DNA of 42,409 nucleotides from Afipia sp. Lineage in GTDB: Bacteria > Pseudomonadota > Alphaproteobacteria > Rhizobiales > Xanthobacteraceae. The position numbers and the translations under genes are program-made. Location of the stretch: positions 1 to 42,409 of the forward strand of contig JAUSAX010000141.1 in assembly GCA_030652315.1 (NCBI GenBank), given 5' to 3'. The notes below the pieces were generated by a model. That model saw nothing but the letters and a program-made list of their open reading frames with translations, did no database searches and was not told the DNA's origin. Of this stretch, positions 35,625 to 42,409 are shown in pieces. Within the stretch, counting starts at the first letter, position 1; the number at the start of each line of letters is the position of its first letter.

Positions 35625-36107
35625 ATGAAAAAGGTGACACTTTTCGCCGCTGCCGCAGCCGTGAGCGCATTGATCGCGACACCCGTCCTTGCACAGGGCA
35701 CCGCGCAACCGCGCGCCGGAAAACATATGAAAACCAGCCAGATGAAGCAGCATGCATCCAAGCCCATGAAGCAGCAGGCGCGGGCCGGCCGTACTTCCAA
35801 CCGGGTCGCCTATCAGGATCGTCGGGACCAGCGCGACACCGGCTTCTGGCCGGGTGCCGTTGTGGCCGGCGCGGTGGGAACCGCAGGCGCGGTCGCAGCG
35901 ACGGCTGTGGGAACCGCCGGCGCGATCGCGACCGCGCCGTTCGGCGGGCCTTATTACCGTGACAGCTATGCCTACGGCCCCGGCTATGTGGACACCTACA
36001 GCTATAACGGCATCGCGATGCCGTATTCGTCGAACTATTCAGCGCGCAACGGTTTCATGTGTGAGCCGGGCACGTTCATCAAAGGCACGCGGAATATTTG
36101 CCAGTAA
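35625..36107 (+). CDS. Small exported protein, function unknown
   Basis: A 160-aa protein with a clear signal peptide (MKKVTLFAAAAAVSALIATP, cleavage after VLAQ or nearby). The mature part has a basic, Met/Lys/Gln-rich segment (HMKTSQMKQHASKPMKQQ), then a small hydrophobic Gly/Ala stretch (about 78-107) in which AVGTAGAVAAT is followed by AVGTAGAIATA, a glycine-zipper-like pattern. The C-terminal third is Tyr/Gly/Ser-rich and has two Cys that could pair (FMCEPGTF...NICQ). GGAG lies before the ATG. It resembles short exported proteins common in this bacterial group, but I do not recognise a named family. It stands alone between two terminators. Confidence 0.75.
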   Translation: MKKVTLFAAAAAVSALIATPVLAQGTAQPRAGKHMKTSQMKQHASKPMKQQARAGRTSNRVAYQDRRDQRDTGFWPGAVVAGAVGTAGAVAATAVGTAGAIATAPFGGPYYRDSYAYGPGYVDTYSYNGIAMPYSSNYSARNGFMCEPGTFIKGTRNICQ

Positions 36108-36141
36108 CCGCTGGCGAATTACGTCTTGATCTGACTGTCGA

Positions 36142-36177
36142 CAGCAAACGGCCGGAGCAGTCTCCGGCCGTTTGCTG
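36142..36177. terminator. Bidirectional terminator between converging genes
   Basis: CAGCAAACGGCCGGAG (36142-36157) pairs with CTCCGGCCGTTTGCTG (36162-36177), a perfect 16-bp stem with a CAGT loop. It separates the exported-protein gene (+) from the carbonic anhydrase gene (-). There is no clear T-tract. Confidence 0.75.
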
Positions 36178-36225
36178 CTGTCACCGACCGGGACCCTGCA
36201 GCGTGCGCAAGGCTCGCGCGTGGTG

Positions 36226-36936
36226 TCACGTCAGGAACGTGACGCGCCCGGTGGCAAGATCGTGCATCGCCGCTGCGACGCGCAACTGACCCGCTTTCAC
36301 CAGACCTTTCAGGACCGGACTGCGCGAGATCAAATTCGCGGCCGCCATGCGGGCATTGGTTTCGGCCACGGCCTGAACGAACGGCGCGTTCTTCGACGTC
36401 CGCTCGCCGGTTGTCTTGCTCGCGGCCACGGCCGGCATGATGTTGGCGAGTGTCGCCGTCAGATTTCCCAGCTTGACGTTATCGACCGCGCCCTTGATGG
36501 CTCCGCAGTCATTGTGCCCGAGCACCACGATCGCGCGCGCGCCCGAGACCTTGGTTGCGAATTCGAGGCTGCCGATGATGTCGGTGTTGACGAAGTTTCC
36601 GGCGATGCGCGCGCAGAACACGTCGCCGATGCTTTGATCGAACACCAGTTCCGGCGGTACGCGCGAATCGATGCAGCCAACAACTGCAGCAAATGGCGCC
36701 TGCGCAGCCGATGTTTCCTTCACCTGCTCCATCAGATTGCAGTTGACGATCTTGCCGCTCACGAAGCGGACATTTCCCTCCTTCAACTGGGCAATCGCCT
36801 CGTCAGGACTGATGGCCTTTTGCCGGTCTCGCGTCATGACGGCGCATTCGACCGGTTTGCCCCATGCGCCTGTCGTCGCAACGCCGGAAAAGAGAGCTGC
36901 GGAGACGCAACTGCAAAACGAACGGCGGTTCAGCAT
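36226..36936 (-). CDS. Beta-carbonic anhydrase with Tat-type signal
   Basis: Zinc enzyme interconverting CO2 and bicarbonate, 236 aa. Zinc/active-site residues are Cys88, Asp90 and Arg92 in GCIDSRVPPE and His141 and Cys144 in LGHNDCGA. The N-terminus LNRRSFCSCVSAALFSG has a twin-arginine motif, so the enzyme is probably exported to the periplasm, unlike the usual cytosolic beta class. ATG 36936 is preferred over 36945 because AAAGG is 9 nt before it but directly abuts the upstream ATG. It is downstream of the GST-like gene by 131 bp. Confidence 0.9.
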   Translation of the reverse strand: MLNRRSFCSCVSAALFSGVATTGAWGKPVECAVMTRDRQKAISPDEAIAQLKEGNVRFVSGKIVNCNLMEQVKETSAAQAPFAAVVGCIDSRVPPELVFDQSIGDVFCARIAGNFVNTDIIGSLEFATKVSGARAIVVLGHNDCGAIKGAVDNVKLGNLTATLANIMPAVAASKTTGERTSKNAPFVQAVAETNARMAAANLISRSPVLKGLVKAGQLRVAAAMHDLATGRVTFLT

Positions 36937-37067
36937 GGGAGGCATCCTTTGTGAAATTGGTTGGGTCGGAAAATTCAAATCGGGATCAATTCTCGCGGCG
37001 GGCAATATTGCGGCAATGTCTTAAGGATATCCAACCGCCACCGGGAAATGTTGTCGCAGTTTCCGCG

Positions 37068-37694
37068 TCAGTTCGGCGGTGCGAGCGGCTGCACGATATC
37101 CTGAAACGGCTGCAGCGCCTCGCAGATTTCGGCGTGACGCGCCAGCGTCGCATAACGATTGTCGTCAAACAGCCCCTCATGCGCCTCGCGCGTAAAGCGG
37201 ATCACACACGCTGCCGCGATATCGGCATGGGTGATCTGGTCGCCGAACCAGAACTGCGTCTTGTGCTGCGCGCGGTCTTCCTCAAGGAAATCGAAAACGC
37301 CCGCGATCTGCGTCCGGCAACGCTCGATCCAGCGCGACGATCTTTCGCTGCGCAGAACCCTCTCATACAGCAGACTTACGCCCTTGTCGGCGAGACCCGT
37401 GGCGAGCGCACAGATGTGCAGCACCTCGCGCCGGACATGGCCACAATCGGGGATCAGCGCCCGCGACGGCCCGGCCAGTTCGTCGAGATAATCCAGAATG
37501 GCGGTGCTCTCGATCAGCACTTCGCCATCGTCGAGCACCAGCGTCGGCACCCGCATCAGCGGATTGTAGAGCGCGATCTTCTCCGCATCGCCGAAGGTCG
37601 ACCACGGCGTGTGCTCGAACGGAATGCCGTAGAACCGCAGCGCGAGCGCCACCCGACGCACGAAAGGAGAATCATACTGGCCGATCAGGTTCAT
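37068..37694 (-). CDS. Glutathione S-transferase family protein
   Basis: A 208-aa GST-fold protein: N-terminal thioredoxin-like domain (about 1-78) with VPTLVLDDGEVLIESTAILDYL, carrying the cis-Pro and the Glu-Ser glutathione-binding pair, and an all-helical C-terminal domain (about 90-205) with THADIAAACVIRF. The N-terminal GQYDSPFVRRVALAL suggests Ser or Tyr chemistry, not Cys. Substrate unknown. It lies 79 bp after glpK on the same strand. Confidence 0.85.
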   Translation of the reverse strand: MNLIGQYDSPFVRRVALALRFYGIPFEHTPWSTFGDAEKIALYNPLMRVPTLVLDDGEVLIESTAILDYLDELAGPSRALIPDCGHVRREVLHICALATGLADKGVSLLYERVLRSERSSRWIERCRTQIAGVFDFLEEDRAQHKTQFWFGDQITHADIAAACVIRFTREAHEGLFDDNRYATLARHAEICEALQPFQDIVQPLAPPN

Positions 37695-37773
37695 CAGGTG
37701 ACCTCCATCGCGACGCGCTCACGATTACACCCGGCAAGGCACCCGATTGGCAAGGGCTTTGGCGCGCGAGGCG

Positions 37774-39282
37774 TCAGTCTCCCTCGGGATCGCTCGCCAG
37801 CACGCCCTTCACCGCCTGCGACCAGCCCTTGAGCTTCCGCACGCGCGTGGCCTCGGACATGTTCGGCCTGAAGCGCCGCTCCAACCGCCACGAATCCGCG
37901 AACCGCGCAGGCTCCGGATAGACGCCCGCGCCAAGTCCCGCGAGATAGGCCGCGCCCACCGCCGTGGTTTCCTGAATCATCGGGCGGTCCACCGGCGCAT
38001 CGAGCAGATCCGACAGCCGCTGCATGGTCCAGTCCGACGCGGTCATGCCGCCGTCGACGCGCAGCACGGTGTTGGTTTCCTTCGCCTCCGGCCAGTCGGC
38101 ACGCATCGCCGCCCACAGATCATAGGTTTGATAACACACGCTCTCCAGCACGGCATGCGCCAGCTCGGCGGGGCCGGTGTTGCGCGTCAGCCCGAACAGC
38201 GCGCCGCGCACGCGCGGATTCCAGTACGGCGCGCCGAGGCCGACGAAGGCCGGTACCAGATAGACCGACTGCATGGTGTCGTTGGCGTCCGCGAGCGATC
38301 CGGTTTCGCTGGCGTGCTTGATGAGACCAAGCCCGTCGCGCAGCCACTGCACGGCAGAGCCCGCGACAAAGATCGAACCTTCCAGCGCATAGGTGCGCTG
38401 GCCGTTCAACTGATAGGCGATGGTGGTGAGCAGCTTGTTCTTCGAGGCCACCGCCGTGGTGCCGGTGTTCAGCAGCGCGAAACAGCCAGTGCCGTAGGTG
38501 GACTTCATCATGCCCGGCGAGAAGCAGGCCTGACCGATGGTCGCGGCCTGCTGGTCGCCGGCGATGCCGCGCACGGCAATGGCCCCACCCAGCAGATGCG
38601 GCTCGGTCTCACCGAAATCGGCGGATGAATCGCGCACATCCGGCAGCATCGAACGCGGCACCCGCAACAGCTTCAGCAGATCGTCGTCCCACTCGCCCTT
38701 GTGAATGTTGAACAGCAGCGTGCGCGAGGCATTGGTGGCGTCGGTGGCGTGAACCCTGCCGCCGGTCAGCCGCCACAAGAGATACGAATCGACGGTGCCG
38801 AACATCAGTTCGCCGCGTTCGGCCCGTTCGCGCGCCCCGGGGACGTGGTCGAGAATCCACGCCACCTTGGTGCCCGAGAAGTACGGATCGATGATTAATC
38901 CCGTCCGCGCGCTGATCAGCGGCTCGTGGCCTTCCGCTTTCAGTCTGGCGCAGACCTCCGCCGTGCGCCGGTCCTGCCAGACTATGGCGCGATGCACCGC
39001 GTTGCCGGTGGCGCGGTCCCATACCACCGTGGTCTCGCGCTGGTTGGTGATGCCGATGGCCGCGATGTCGGACGCCGCGACGTTGGCCTTGCTCATGGCC
39101 TCGCGGCAGGTCGCCAGGGTCGAGGTCCAGATGTCCTCCGGCTCGTGCTCGACCCAGCCGGACGCCGGGAAATGCTGCTGGAATTCCTGCTGGGCCTGAG
39201 CTGCGATGGAAATGTCGGAGCGAAAGACGATGGCGCGCGACGATGTCGTGCCTTGATCGATGGCAAGAATGTGGGACGCCAT
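37774..39282 (-). CDS. glpK: Glycerol kinase
   Basis: Phosphorylates glycerol to glycerol-3-phosphate; FGGY family, 502 aa, cytoplasmic. The N-terminus [16 protein letters not shown] is the nucleotide-binding start. [26 protein letters not shown] and the C-terminal FGGY signature [17 protein letters not shown] follow. ATG 39282 has GAGGAA upstream; an open frame further upstream crosses a palindromic repeat and is rejected. No glpF, glpD or glpR lies next to it in this window. Confidence 0.94.
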   Translation of the reverse strand: MASHILAIDQGTTSSRAIVFRSDISIAAQAQQEFQQHFPASGWVEHEPEDIWTSTLATCREAMSKANVAASDIAAIGITNQRETTVVWDRATGNAVHRAIVWQDRRTAEVCARLKAEGHEPLISARTGLIIDPYFSGTKVAWILDHVPGARERAERGELMFGTVDSYLLWRLTGGRVHATDATNASRTLLFNIHKGEWDDDLLKLLRVPRSMLPDVRDSSADFGETEPHLLGGAIAVRGIAGDQQAATIGQACFSPGMMKSTYGTGCFALLNTGTTAVASKNKLLTTIAYQLNGQRTYALEGSIFVAGSAVQWLRDGLGLIKHASETGSLADANDTMQSVYLVPAFVGLGAPYWNPRVRGALFGLTRNTGPAELAHAVLESVCYQTYDLWAAMRADWPEAKETNTVLRVDGGMTASDWTMQRLSDLLDAPVDRPMIQETTAVGAAYLAGLGAGVYPEPARFADSWRLERRFRPNMSEATRVRKLKGWSQAVKGVLASDPEGD

Positions 39283-39370
39283 GCCGTTCCTCGAATGCTT
39301 TTCGTTTCGGTTTCGAAACGCAACAAAGCGATTGTCGATGCGCGCGTCAAGGCGAGCAGAACCCGACTTT

Positions 39371-39545
39371 TCACCCTTCCCTTGAGGGGGAGGGGTGACC
39401 ACACGCGACTCCACCGTCATCCTGAGGTGCGAGCCGCCTCTTGGCGAGCCTCGAAGGATGGCGGTGTGCAGTCGGTCATCCTTCGAGGCGCGCAAGACCG
39501 CGCACCTCAGGATGACGAACTCTCTCCCCCTCAAGGGGAGGGTGG
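39371..39545. repeat. Nested palindromic repeat (family B) upstream of glpK
   Basis: Three inverted repeats lie one inside another. Outer: ACCCTTCCCTTGAGGGGGAG near 39371-39392 against its imperfect inverse near 39525-39543. Middle: GTCATCCTGAGGTGC (39416-39430) against GCACCTCAGGATGAC (39502-39516), perfect. Inner: GCCTCGAAGGATG (39448-39460) against CATCCTTCGAGGC (39477-39489), perfect. The element ends right at the SDR stop codon and lies between SDR and glpK. Confidence 0.85.
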
Positions 39546-40319
39546 TTACACCGCCGCCGTGGTGACGCCGCCGTCGATAACGATGGTCTGGCCGGTCATG
39601 AAGGTCGAGGCATCGGAGGCGAGATAAACCACCGCCCCCGCGATCTCGTGCGGCTCGCCAATCCGCCGCAGCGGCGTGGTCGCGGTGCGGCGCTTGAGGT
39701 TGTCCTGATCTTCCCACAGCGCGCGGGCGAAATCGGTTTTGACCAGGCCCGGCGCGATGCAGTTGACCCGCACGTTCTTCGGACCCCACTCGCCGGCCAG
39801 ACTGCGCGCCAGCGAGAAATCCGCCGCTTTCGAGATGCCGTAGGCGCCGATCACGGTCGATCCACGCAATCCGCCGATGCTGGAGATAATGACCACCGAG
39901 CCACCGCCGCGCTCGGCCATTTTCGGCATCGCCAGCTTGCAGAGCCAGATGTTGCTCTTGATGTTGGCGCCCATGATCTTATCGAAAGCTTCGTCGGTGA
40001 TGTCGAGCAGCGGCCCGTAATACGGGTTCACCGCCGCATTGCAGACGAGGATGTCGATCTGGCCGTAATGCTTCACGGTGCCGTTGATCAGCGCATCGAC
40101 TTCCTCGCGGCGGCTGATGTTGCAGGCGATGACGTGCGCGTCGCCGCCCTCCTTGCGGATGCCGTCGGCGACTTCCTGGCAAGCGTCCGCCTTGCGGCTG
40201 GAGACGACGACTTTCGCCCCCATCCGCGCCAGCAATTCCGCCGAGGCGCGGCCGATGCCGCGGCTTGAACCGGTGACGACGGCCACTTTTCCCGCCAGAT
40301 CGAATGGCGATTTGGTCAT
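39546..40319 (-). CDS. Short-chain dehydrogenase/reductase (SDR)
   Basis: Classical SDR of 257 aa with a Rossmann fold using NAD(P)H. TGSSRGIG (16-23) is the cofactor motif, NAAV (94-97) the structural motif, and Ser147-Tyr160-Lys164 the catalytic triad; IDGG near the C-terminus is typical. The Ser-Arg after beta-2 (VVVSSRK) suggests NADP(H) preference. It lies 25 bp after a PimD-like dehydrogenase, so an acyl-CoA or hydroxyacyl substrate is plausible (inference). Confidence 0.9.
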   Translation of the reverse strand: MTKSPFDLAGKVAVVTGSSRGIGRASAELLARMGAKVVVSSRKADACQEVADGIRKEGGDAHVIACNISRREEVDALINGTVKHYGQIDILVCNAAVNPYYGPLLDITDEAFDKIMGANIKSNIWLCKLAMPKMAERGGGSVVIISSIGGLRGSTVIGAYGISKAADFSLARSLAGEWGPKNVRVNCIAPGLVKTDFARALWEDQDNLKRRTATTPLRRIGEPHEIAGAVVYLASDASTFMTGQTIVIDGGVTTAAV

Positions 40320-40344
40320 GGCCGCGTCTCCAGCTTTTCTTAGG

Positions 40345-41487
40345 TCAGACCAGATTGCCCGCTTCGCTGACGCGACGCAGGTGATAGTCGGTGTCGCCGA
40401 AGGTGCTCTCGATCATGGTCAGCCGCTTGAAGTAGTGGCCGATCTTGAGTTCCATAGTCATGCCGACGCCGCCGTGAAGCTGGATCGCCTGCTGGCCGAC
40501 GAACTTCAGCGACTTGCCGATCTGCACCTTCGCCGCCGCAACCGCCTTTGAACGCTCCTTGGCGTCCTCGAAGTCGGACGCCATGGTGGCGAAGATCGAC
40601 ATGCTGCGCGCCTGCTCCAGCGCGACGAACATGTCCGCCGCGCGATGCTGCAGGGTCTGGAACTGGCCGATCGCGACGCCGAACTGCTTGCGGGTCTTGA
40701 GATACTCCACCGTCGACTTCAGCGACTCGTCCATCGCGCCGACAGCTTCGGCGCACATTGCGATGCGCGCTTCATCGACCACGCGCTCGATCAGCGGCAG
40801 GCCGTTCTCGGGATCACCGATTGCAGCGTCCGCGCCGACCTCGACGCCCTCGAAACGGATATCCGCCGCACGCATGCCGTCCTGGGTCGGATAACCCTTG
40901 ACAGTGACGCCCTTGGCGTTCGCCGGCACCAGAAACACGCCGATTCCGCTGTGATCACGCCGGTCGCCCTTGGTGCGCGCGCTGACGATCAGCGTATCCG
41001 CAGTCTCGCCGTGCAGCACGACGAACTTCTCGCCGTCGATCACCCAGCCTGCACCCTTTTTCTTGGCGGTGGTGGTGACGTCCGCGAGATCGTAACGCGA
41101 GTTCTTCTCCAACTGGGCGAATGCCAGTGTCTTGCTGCCGTCGATGATCGAAGGAATATGCGCGGCCTTCTGCTCGGCCGAGCCGCCGTGACGGAGGAAG
41201 CCGCCGCCGAGAACTACAGTTGCCAGATATGGCTCGAGCACCAGCGCCTTGCCGAGCGATTCCATCACAAGGGCGGTTTCCACCGCGCCCGCGCCGAAGC
41301 CGCCATCTTCCTCGGAGAACGGCAGCCCCAGCAGACCCTGCTCGGCCAGCTTGTTCCAGACGGTCTTGCTCCAGCCGCCCTTTTCCTTGGCGTACTTCTT
41401 GCGCTGATCGAAATCGTAGGAATCAGCCAGCAGGCCGTCGACGCTATCTTTCAGGAGCCGCTGCTCCTCGGACAAATCAAAATCCAT
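40345..41487 (-). CDS. pimD: Acyl-CoA dehydrogenase, PimD-like small subunit
   Basis: FAD-dependent acyl-CoA dehydrogenase of 380 aa, close in sequence to the pimeloyl-CoA dehydrogenase small subunit of Rhodopseudomonas. It starts MDFDLSEEQRLLKDSVDGLL, then GLLGLPFSEEDGGFGAG (N-domain), LAFAQLEKNSRYDL (beta domain) and the C-terminal helical domain with TRKQFGVAIGQFQTLQHR and QAIQLHGGVGMTMELKIGHY. GGAGG precedes ATG 41487. With the PimC-like gene upstream it forms a heteromeric pair. The substrate could be another dicarboxyl- or medium-chain acyl-CoA. Confidence 0.85.
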   Translation of the reverse strand: MDFDLSEEQRLLKDSVDGLLADSYDFDQRKKYAKEKGGWSKTVWNKLAEQGLLGLPFSEEDGGFGAGAVETALVMESLGKALVLEPYLATVVLGGGFLRHGGSAEQKAAHIPSIIDGSKTLAFAQLEKNSRYDLADVTTTAKKKGAGWVIDGEKFVVLHGETADTLIVSARTKGDRRDHSGIGVFLVPANAKGVTVKGYPTQDGMRAADIRFEGVEVGADAAIGDPENGLPLIERVVDEARIAMCAEAVGAMDESLKSTVEYLKTRKQFGVAIGQFQTLQHRAADMFVALEQARSMSIFATMASDFEDAKERSKAVAAAKVQIGKSLKFVGQQAIQLHGGVGMTMELKIGHYFKRLTMIESTFGDTDYHLRRVSEAGNLV

Positions 41488-41540
41488 TACCTGCCTCCAA
41501 TTGCACCCGGTTGTTCTCCGGCGCATCAACGAAACAAATC

Positions 41541-41623
41541 GTCATGCCCACGCTTGTCGCGGGCATCCACGTCTTCCTGTCTCGAAGCAAGACGTGGATG
41601 GCCGGGTCAAGCCCGGCCATGAC
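41541..41623. repeat. REP-like palindromic element (family C)
   Basis: An 83-bp palindrome between the two acyl-CoA dehydrogenase genes. Inner arms CATCCACGTCTT (41564-41575) and AAGACGTGGATG (41589-41600) are perfect; outer ends are GTCATGCCC and GGCCATGAC. It differs in sequence from families A and B. Confidence 0.8.
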
Positions 41624-41636
41624 GGCACATGAATTA

Positions 41637-41662
41637 CCTCGCCCCACAACAGCGGGGCGAGG
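41637..41662. terminator. GC-rich hairpin after the PimC-like gene
   Basis: CCTCGCCCC (41637-41645) pairs with GGGGCGAGG (41654-41662), nine perfect base pairs with an 8-nt loop, beginning 8 bp after the stop codon. It lacks a T-run, so it may be an attenuator or mRNA-protecting hairpin. Confidence 0.5.
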
Positions 41663-41670
41663 GAGAAGCC

Positions 41671-42409
41671 TTACAGACCCAGCACGGCCTTGGTGATGAT
41701 GTTGCGCTGAATCTCGTTCGAGCCTCCGTAGATGGAGACCTTGCGATAGTTGAAGTAGCCCGGCGCAACTGTCGTCGCCCAGCTCGCTTCTTCATTGCTC
41801 TTGTCGTGTTCGTCCGCATAAGGCAGCGCGAACGGTCCGGTGATCTCCAGCAGCAGTTCGGTGATGGTCTGCTGAATCTCGGAGCCCTTGATCTTGAGGA
41901 TCGAGGATGCCGGATCCGGCTTGCCCTTGCCGTTCTTGCTTTCGTTGGCGACCACACGCATCTGCGTCAGTTCGAGCGCCTTCAGCTCGATTTCGGTCGC
42001 AGCGAGCTTCTCGCGGAAGCGAGAGTCCTGAATCAGCGGCTTGCCGTCCGACTCGACCTTGGATGCAAGGTCACGAATGCGGCGGAGACGCTCCTTCGAC
42101 ATGCCGACGCGCGCGATGTTGGTACGCTCGTTGCCGAGCAGGAACTTGGCGTAATCCCAGCCCTTATTTTCCTGGCCGACGAGATTTTCGACCGGCACCT
42201 CGACGTCATCGAAGAACACTTCGTTGACCTCAAAACCGCCGTCGATGGTCTGGATCGGCCGCACAGTGACGCCGCGCGACTTCATGTCGAACAGGATGAA
42301 CGAGATGCCCGACTGCTTCTTCGCATCGGGGTCGGTGCGGCAGAGGCAGAAGATCCAGTCAGCATGCTGCGCCAGCGTGGTCCAGGTCTTCTGGCCGTTG
42401 ATGACGTAG
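41671..42409 (-). CDS. pimC: Acyl-CoA dehydrogenase, PimC-like large subunit (5' end outside window)
   Basis: C-terminal 245 or so residues of an acyl-CoA dehydrogenase; the start lies beyond the right edge. The visible part begins YVINGQKTWTTLAQHADWIF (beta domain, flavin/substrate region), continues RPIQTIDGGFEVNEVFFDDV and ends with the helical domain and the usual GGSNEIQRNIITKAVLGL. It precedes the PimD-like gene by 183 bp on the same strand, matching the large/small order of pimeloyl-CoA dehydrogenases. The symbol is by analogy. Confidence 0.85.
   Translation of the reverse strand, partial: YVINGQKTWTTLAQHADWIFCLCRTDPDAKKQSGISFILFDMKSRGVTVRPIQTIDGGFEVNEVFFDDVEVPVENLVGQENKGWDYAKFLLGNERTNIARVGMSKERLRRIRDLASKVESDGKPLIQDSRFREKLAATEIELKALELTQMRVVANESKNGKGKPDPASSILKIKGSEIQQTITELLLEITGPFALPYADEHDKSNEEASWATTVAPGYFNYRKVSIYGGSNEIQRNIITKAVLGL

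Noticed and set aside
39283..39789. Upstream extension of the glpK frame
   Set aside because: It reads through the nested palindrome and into the SDR gene; the sequence is not kinase-like and ATG 39282 has GAGGAA.
15299..41623. CRISPR array
   Set aside because: The repeated palindromes are two copies of one family and single copies of others, kilobases apart, with no regular spacers and no cas genes.

Overview
The window reads as chromosomal DNA of a GC-rich alphaproteobacterium of the Bradyrhizobium / Rhodopseudomonas / Afipia / Nitrobacter group (inference). The reasons are a membrane-anchored CycM-type cytochrome c, a pimeloyl-CoA-dehydrogenase-like PimC/PimD pair, CtrA-type TTAA-N7-TTAA boxes, a full Flp/Tad pilus locus, and several families of palindromic intergenic repeats. 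I see no rRNA, tRNA, CRISPR array, transposase or prophage gene. Most of the content is housekeeping and envelope biology.

Layout. 1-1089 (-): 5' part of urtA (urea ABC transporter binding protein) behind a good sigma-54 promoter. 1.6-3.9 kb (+): a cold-adaptation/translation cluster of RhlE-type DEAD-box helicase, IF-1 and a CspA-type protein. 4.0-16.2 kb: the Tad pilus locus. Its left arm (-) is cpaB-tadE-tadE/F-like. The right arm (+) is flp1-flp2-small ORF-cpaA-(cpaB remnant)-cpaC-cpaD-cpaE-cpaF-tadB-tadC. tadD (-) converges on tadC. 16.4-18.6 kb (+): an M17 aminopeptidase overlapping an NlpC/P60 hydrolase. 18.75-26.66 kb (-): a five-gene yej-type peptide importer operon with two tandem binding proteins. 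26.9-27.4 kb (-): cycM. 27.6-29.2 kb (+): kdsB-pheA. 29.2-30.3 kb (-): luciferase-like monooxygenase. 30.7-35.5 kb (+): metF-metH. 35.6-36.1 kb (+): small exported protein. 36.2-39.3 kb (-): Tat-type beta-carbonic anhydrase, GST-like protein and glpK. 39.5-42.4 kb (-): SDR and two acyl-CoA dehydrogenases, the last cut by the window edge.

How the genes work together. The Tad genes supply pilin (flp1, flp2), prepilin peptidase (cpaA), outer-membrane secretin and partners (cpaC, cpaD, cpaB, tadD), cytoplasmic motor and positioning ATPases (cpaF, cpaE), inner-membrane platform (tadB, tadC) and minor pseudopilins. metF and metH supply methyl-THF and use it to make methionine. The yej-type operon imports peptides. 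PimC/PimD plus the SDR look like CoA-ester catabolism.

The most interesting points lie in the Tad locus. A shredded second cpaB sits in the usual cpaB slot between cpaA and cpaC, while the intact cpaB is on the divergent arm. The pilin gene is tandemly duplicated with its leader and terminator, and the first terminator has lost its T-tract. A perfect CtrA box and three near-matches occur upstream of Tad genes, which suggests cell-cycle control. No clearly new defence or mobile system is visible.
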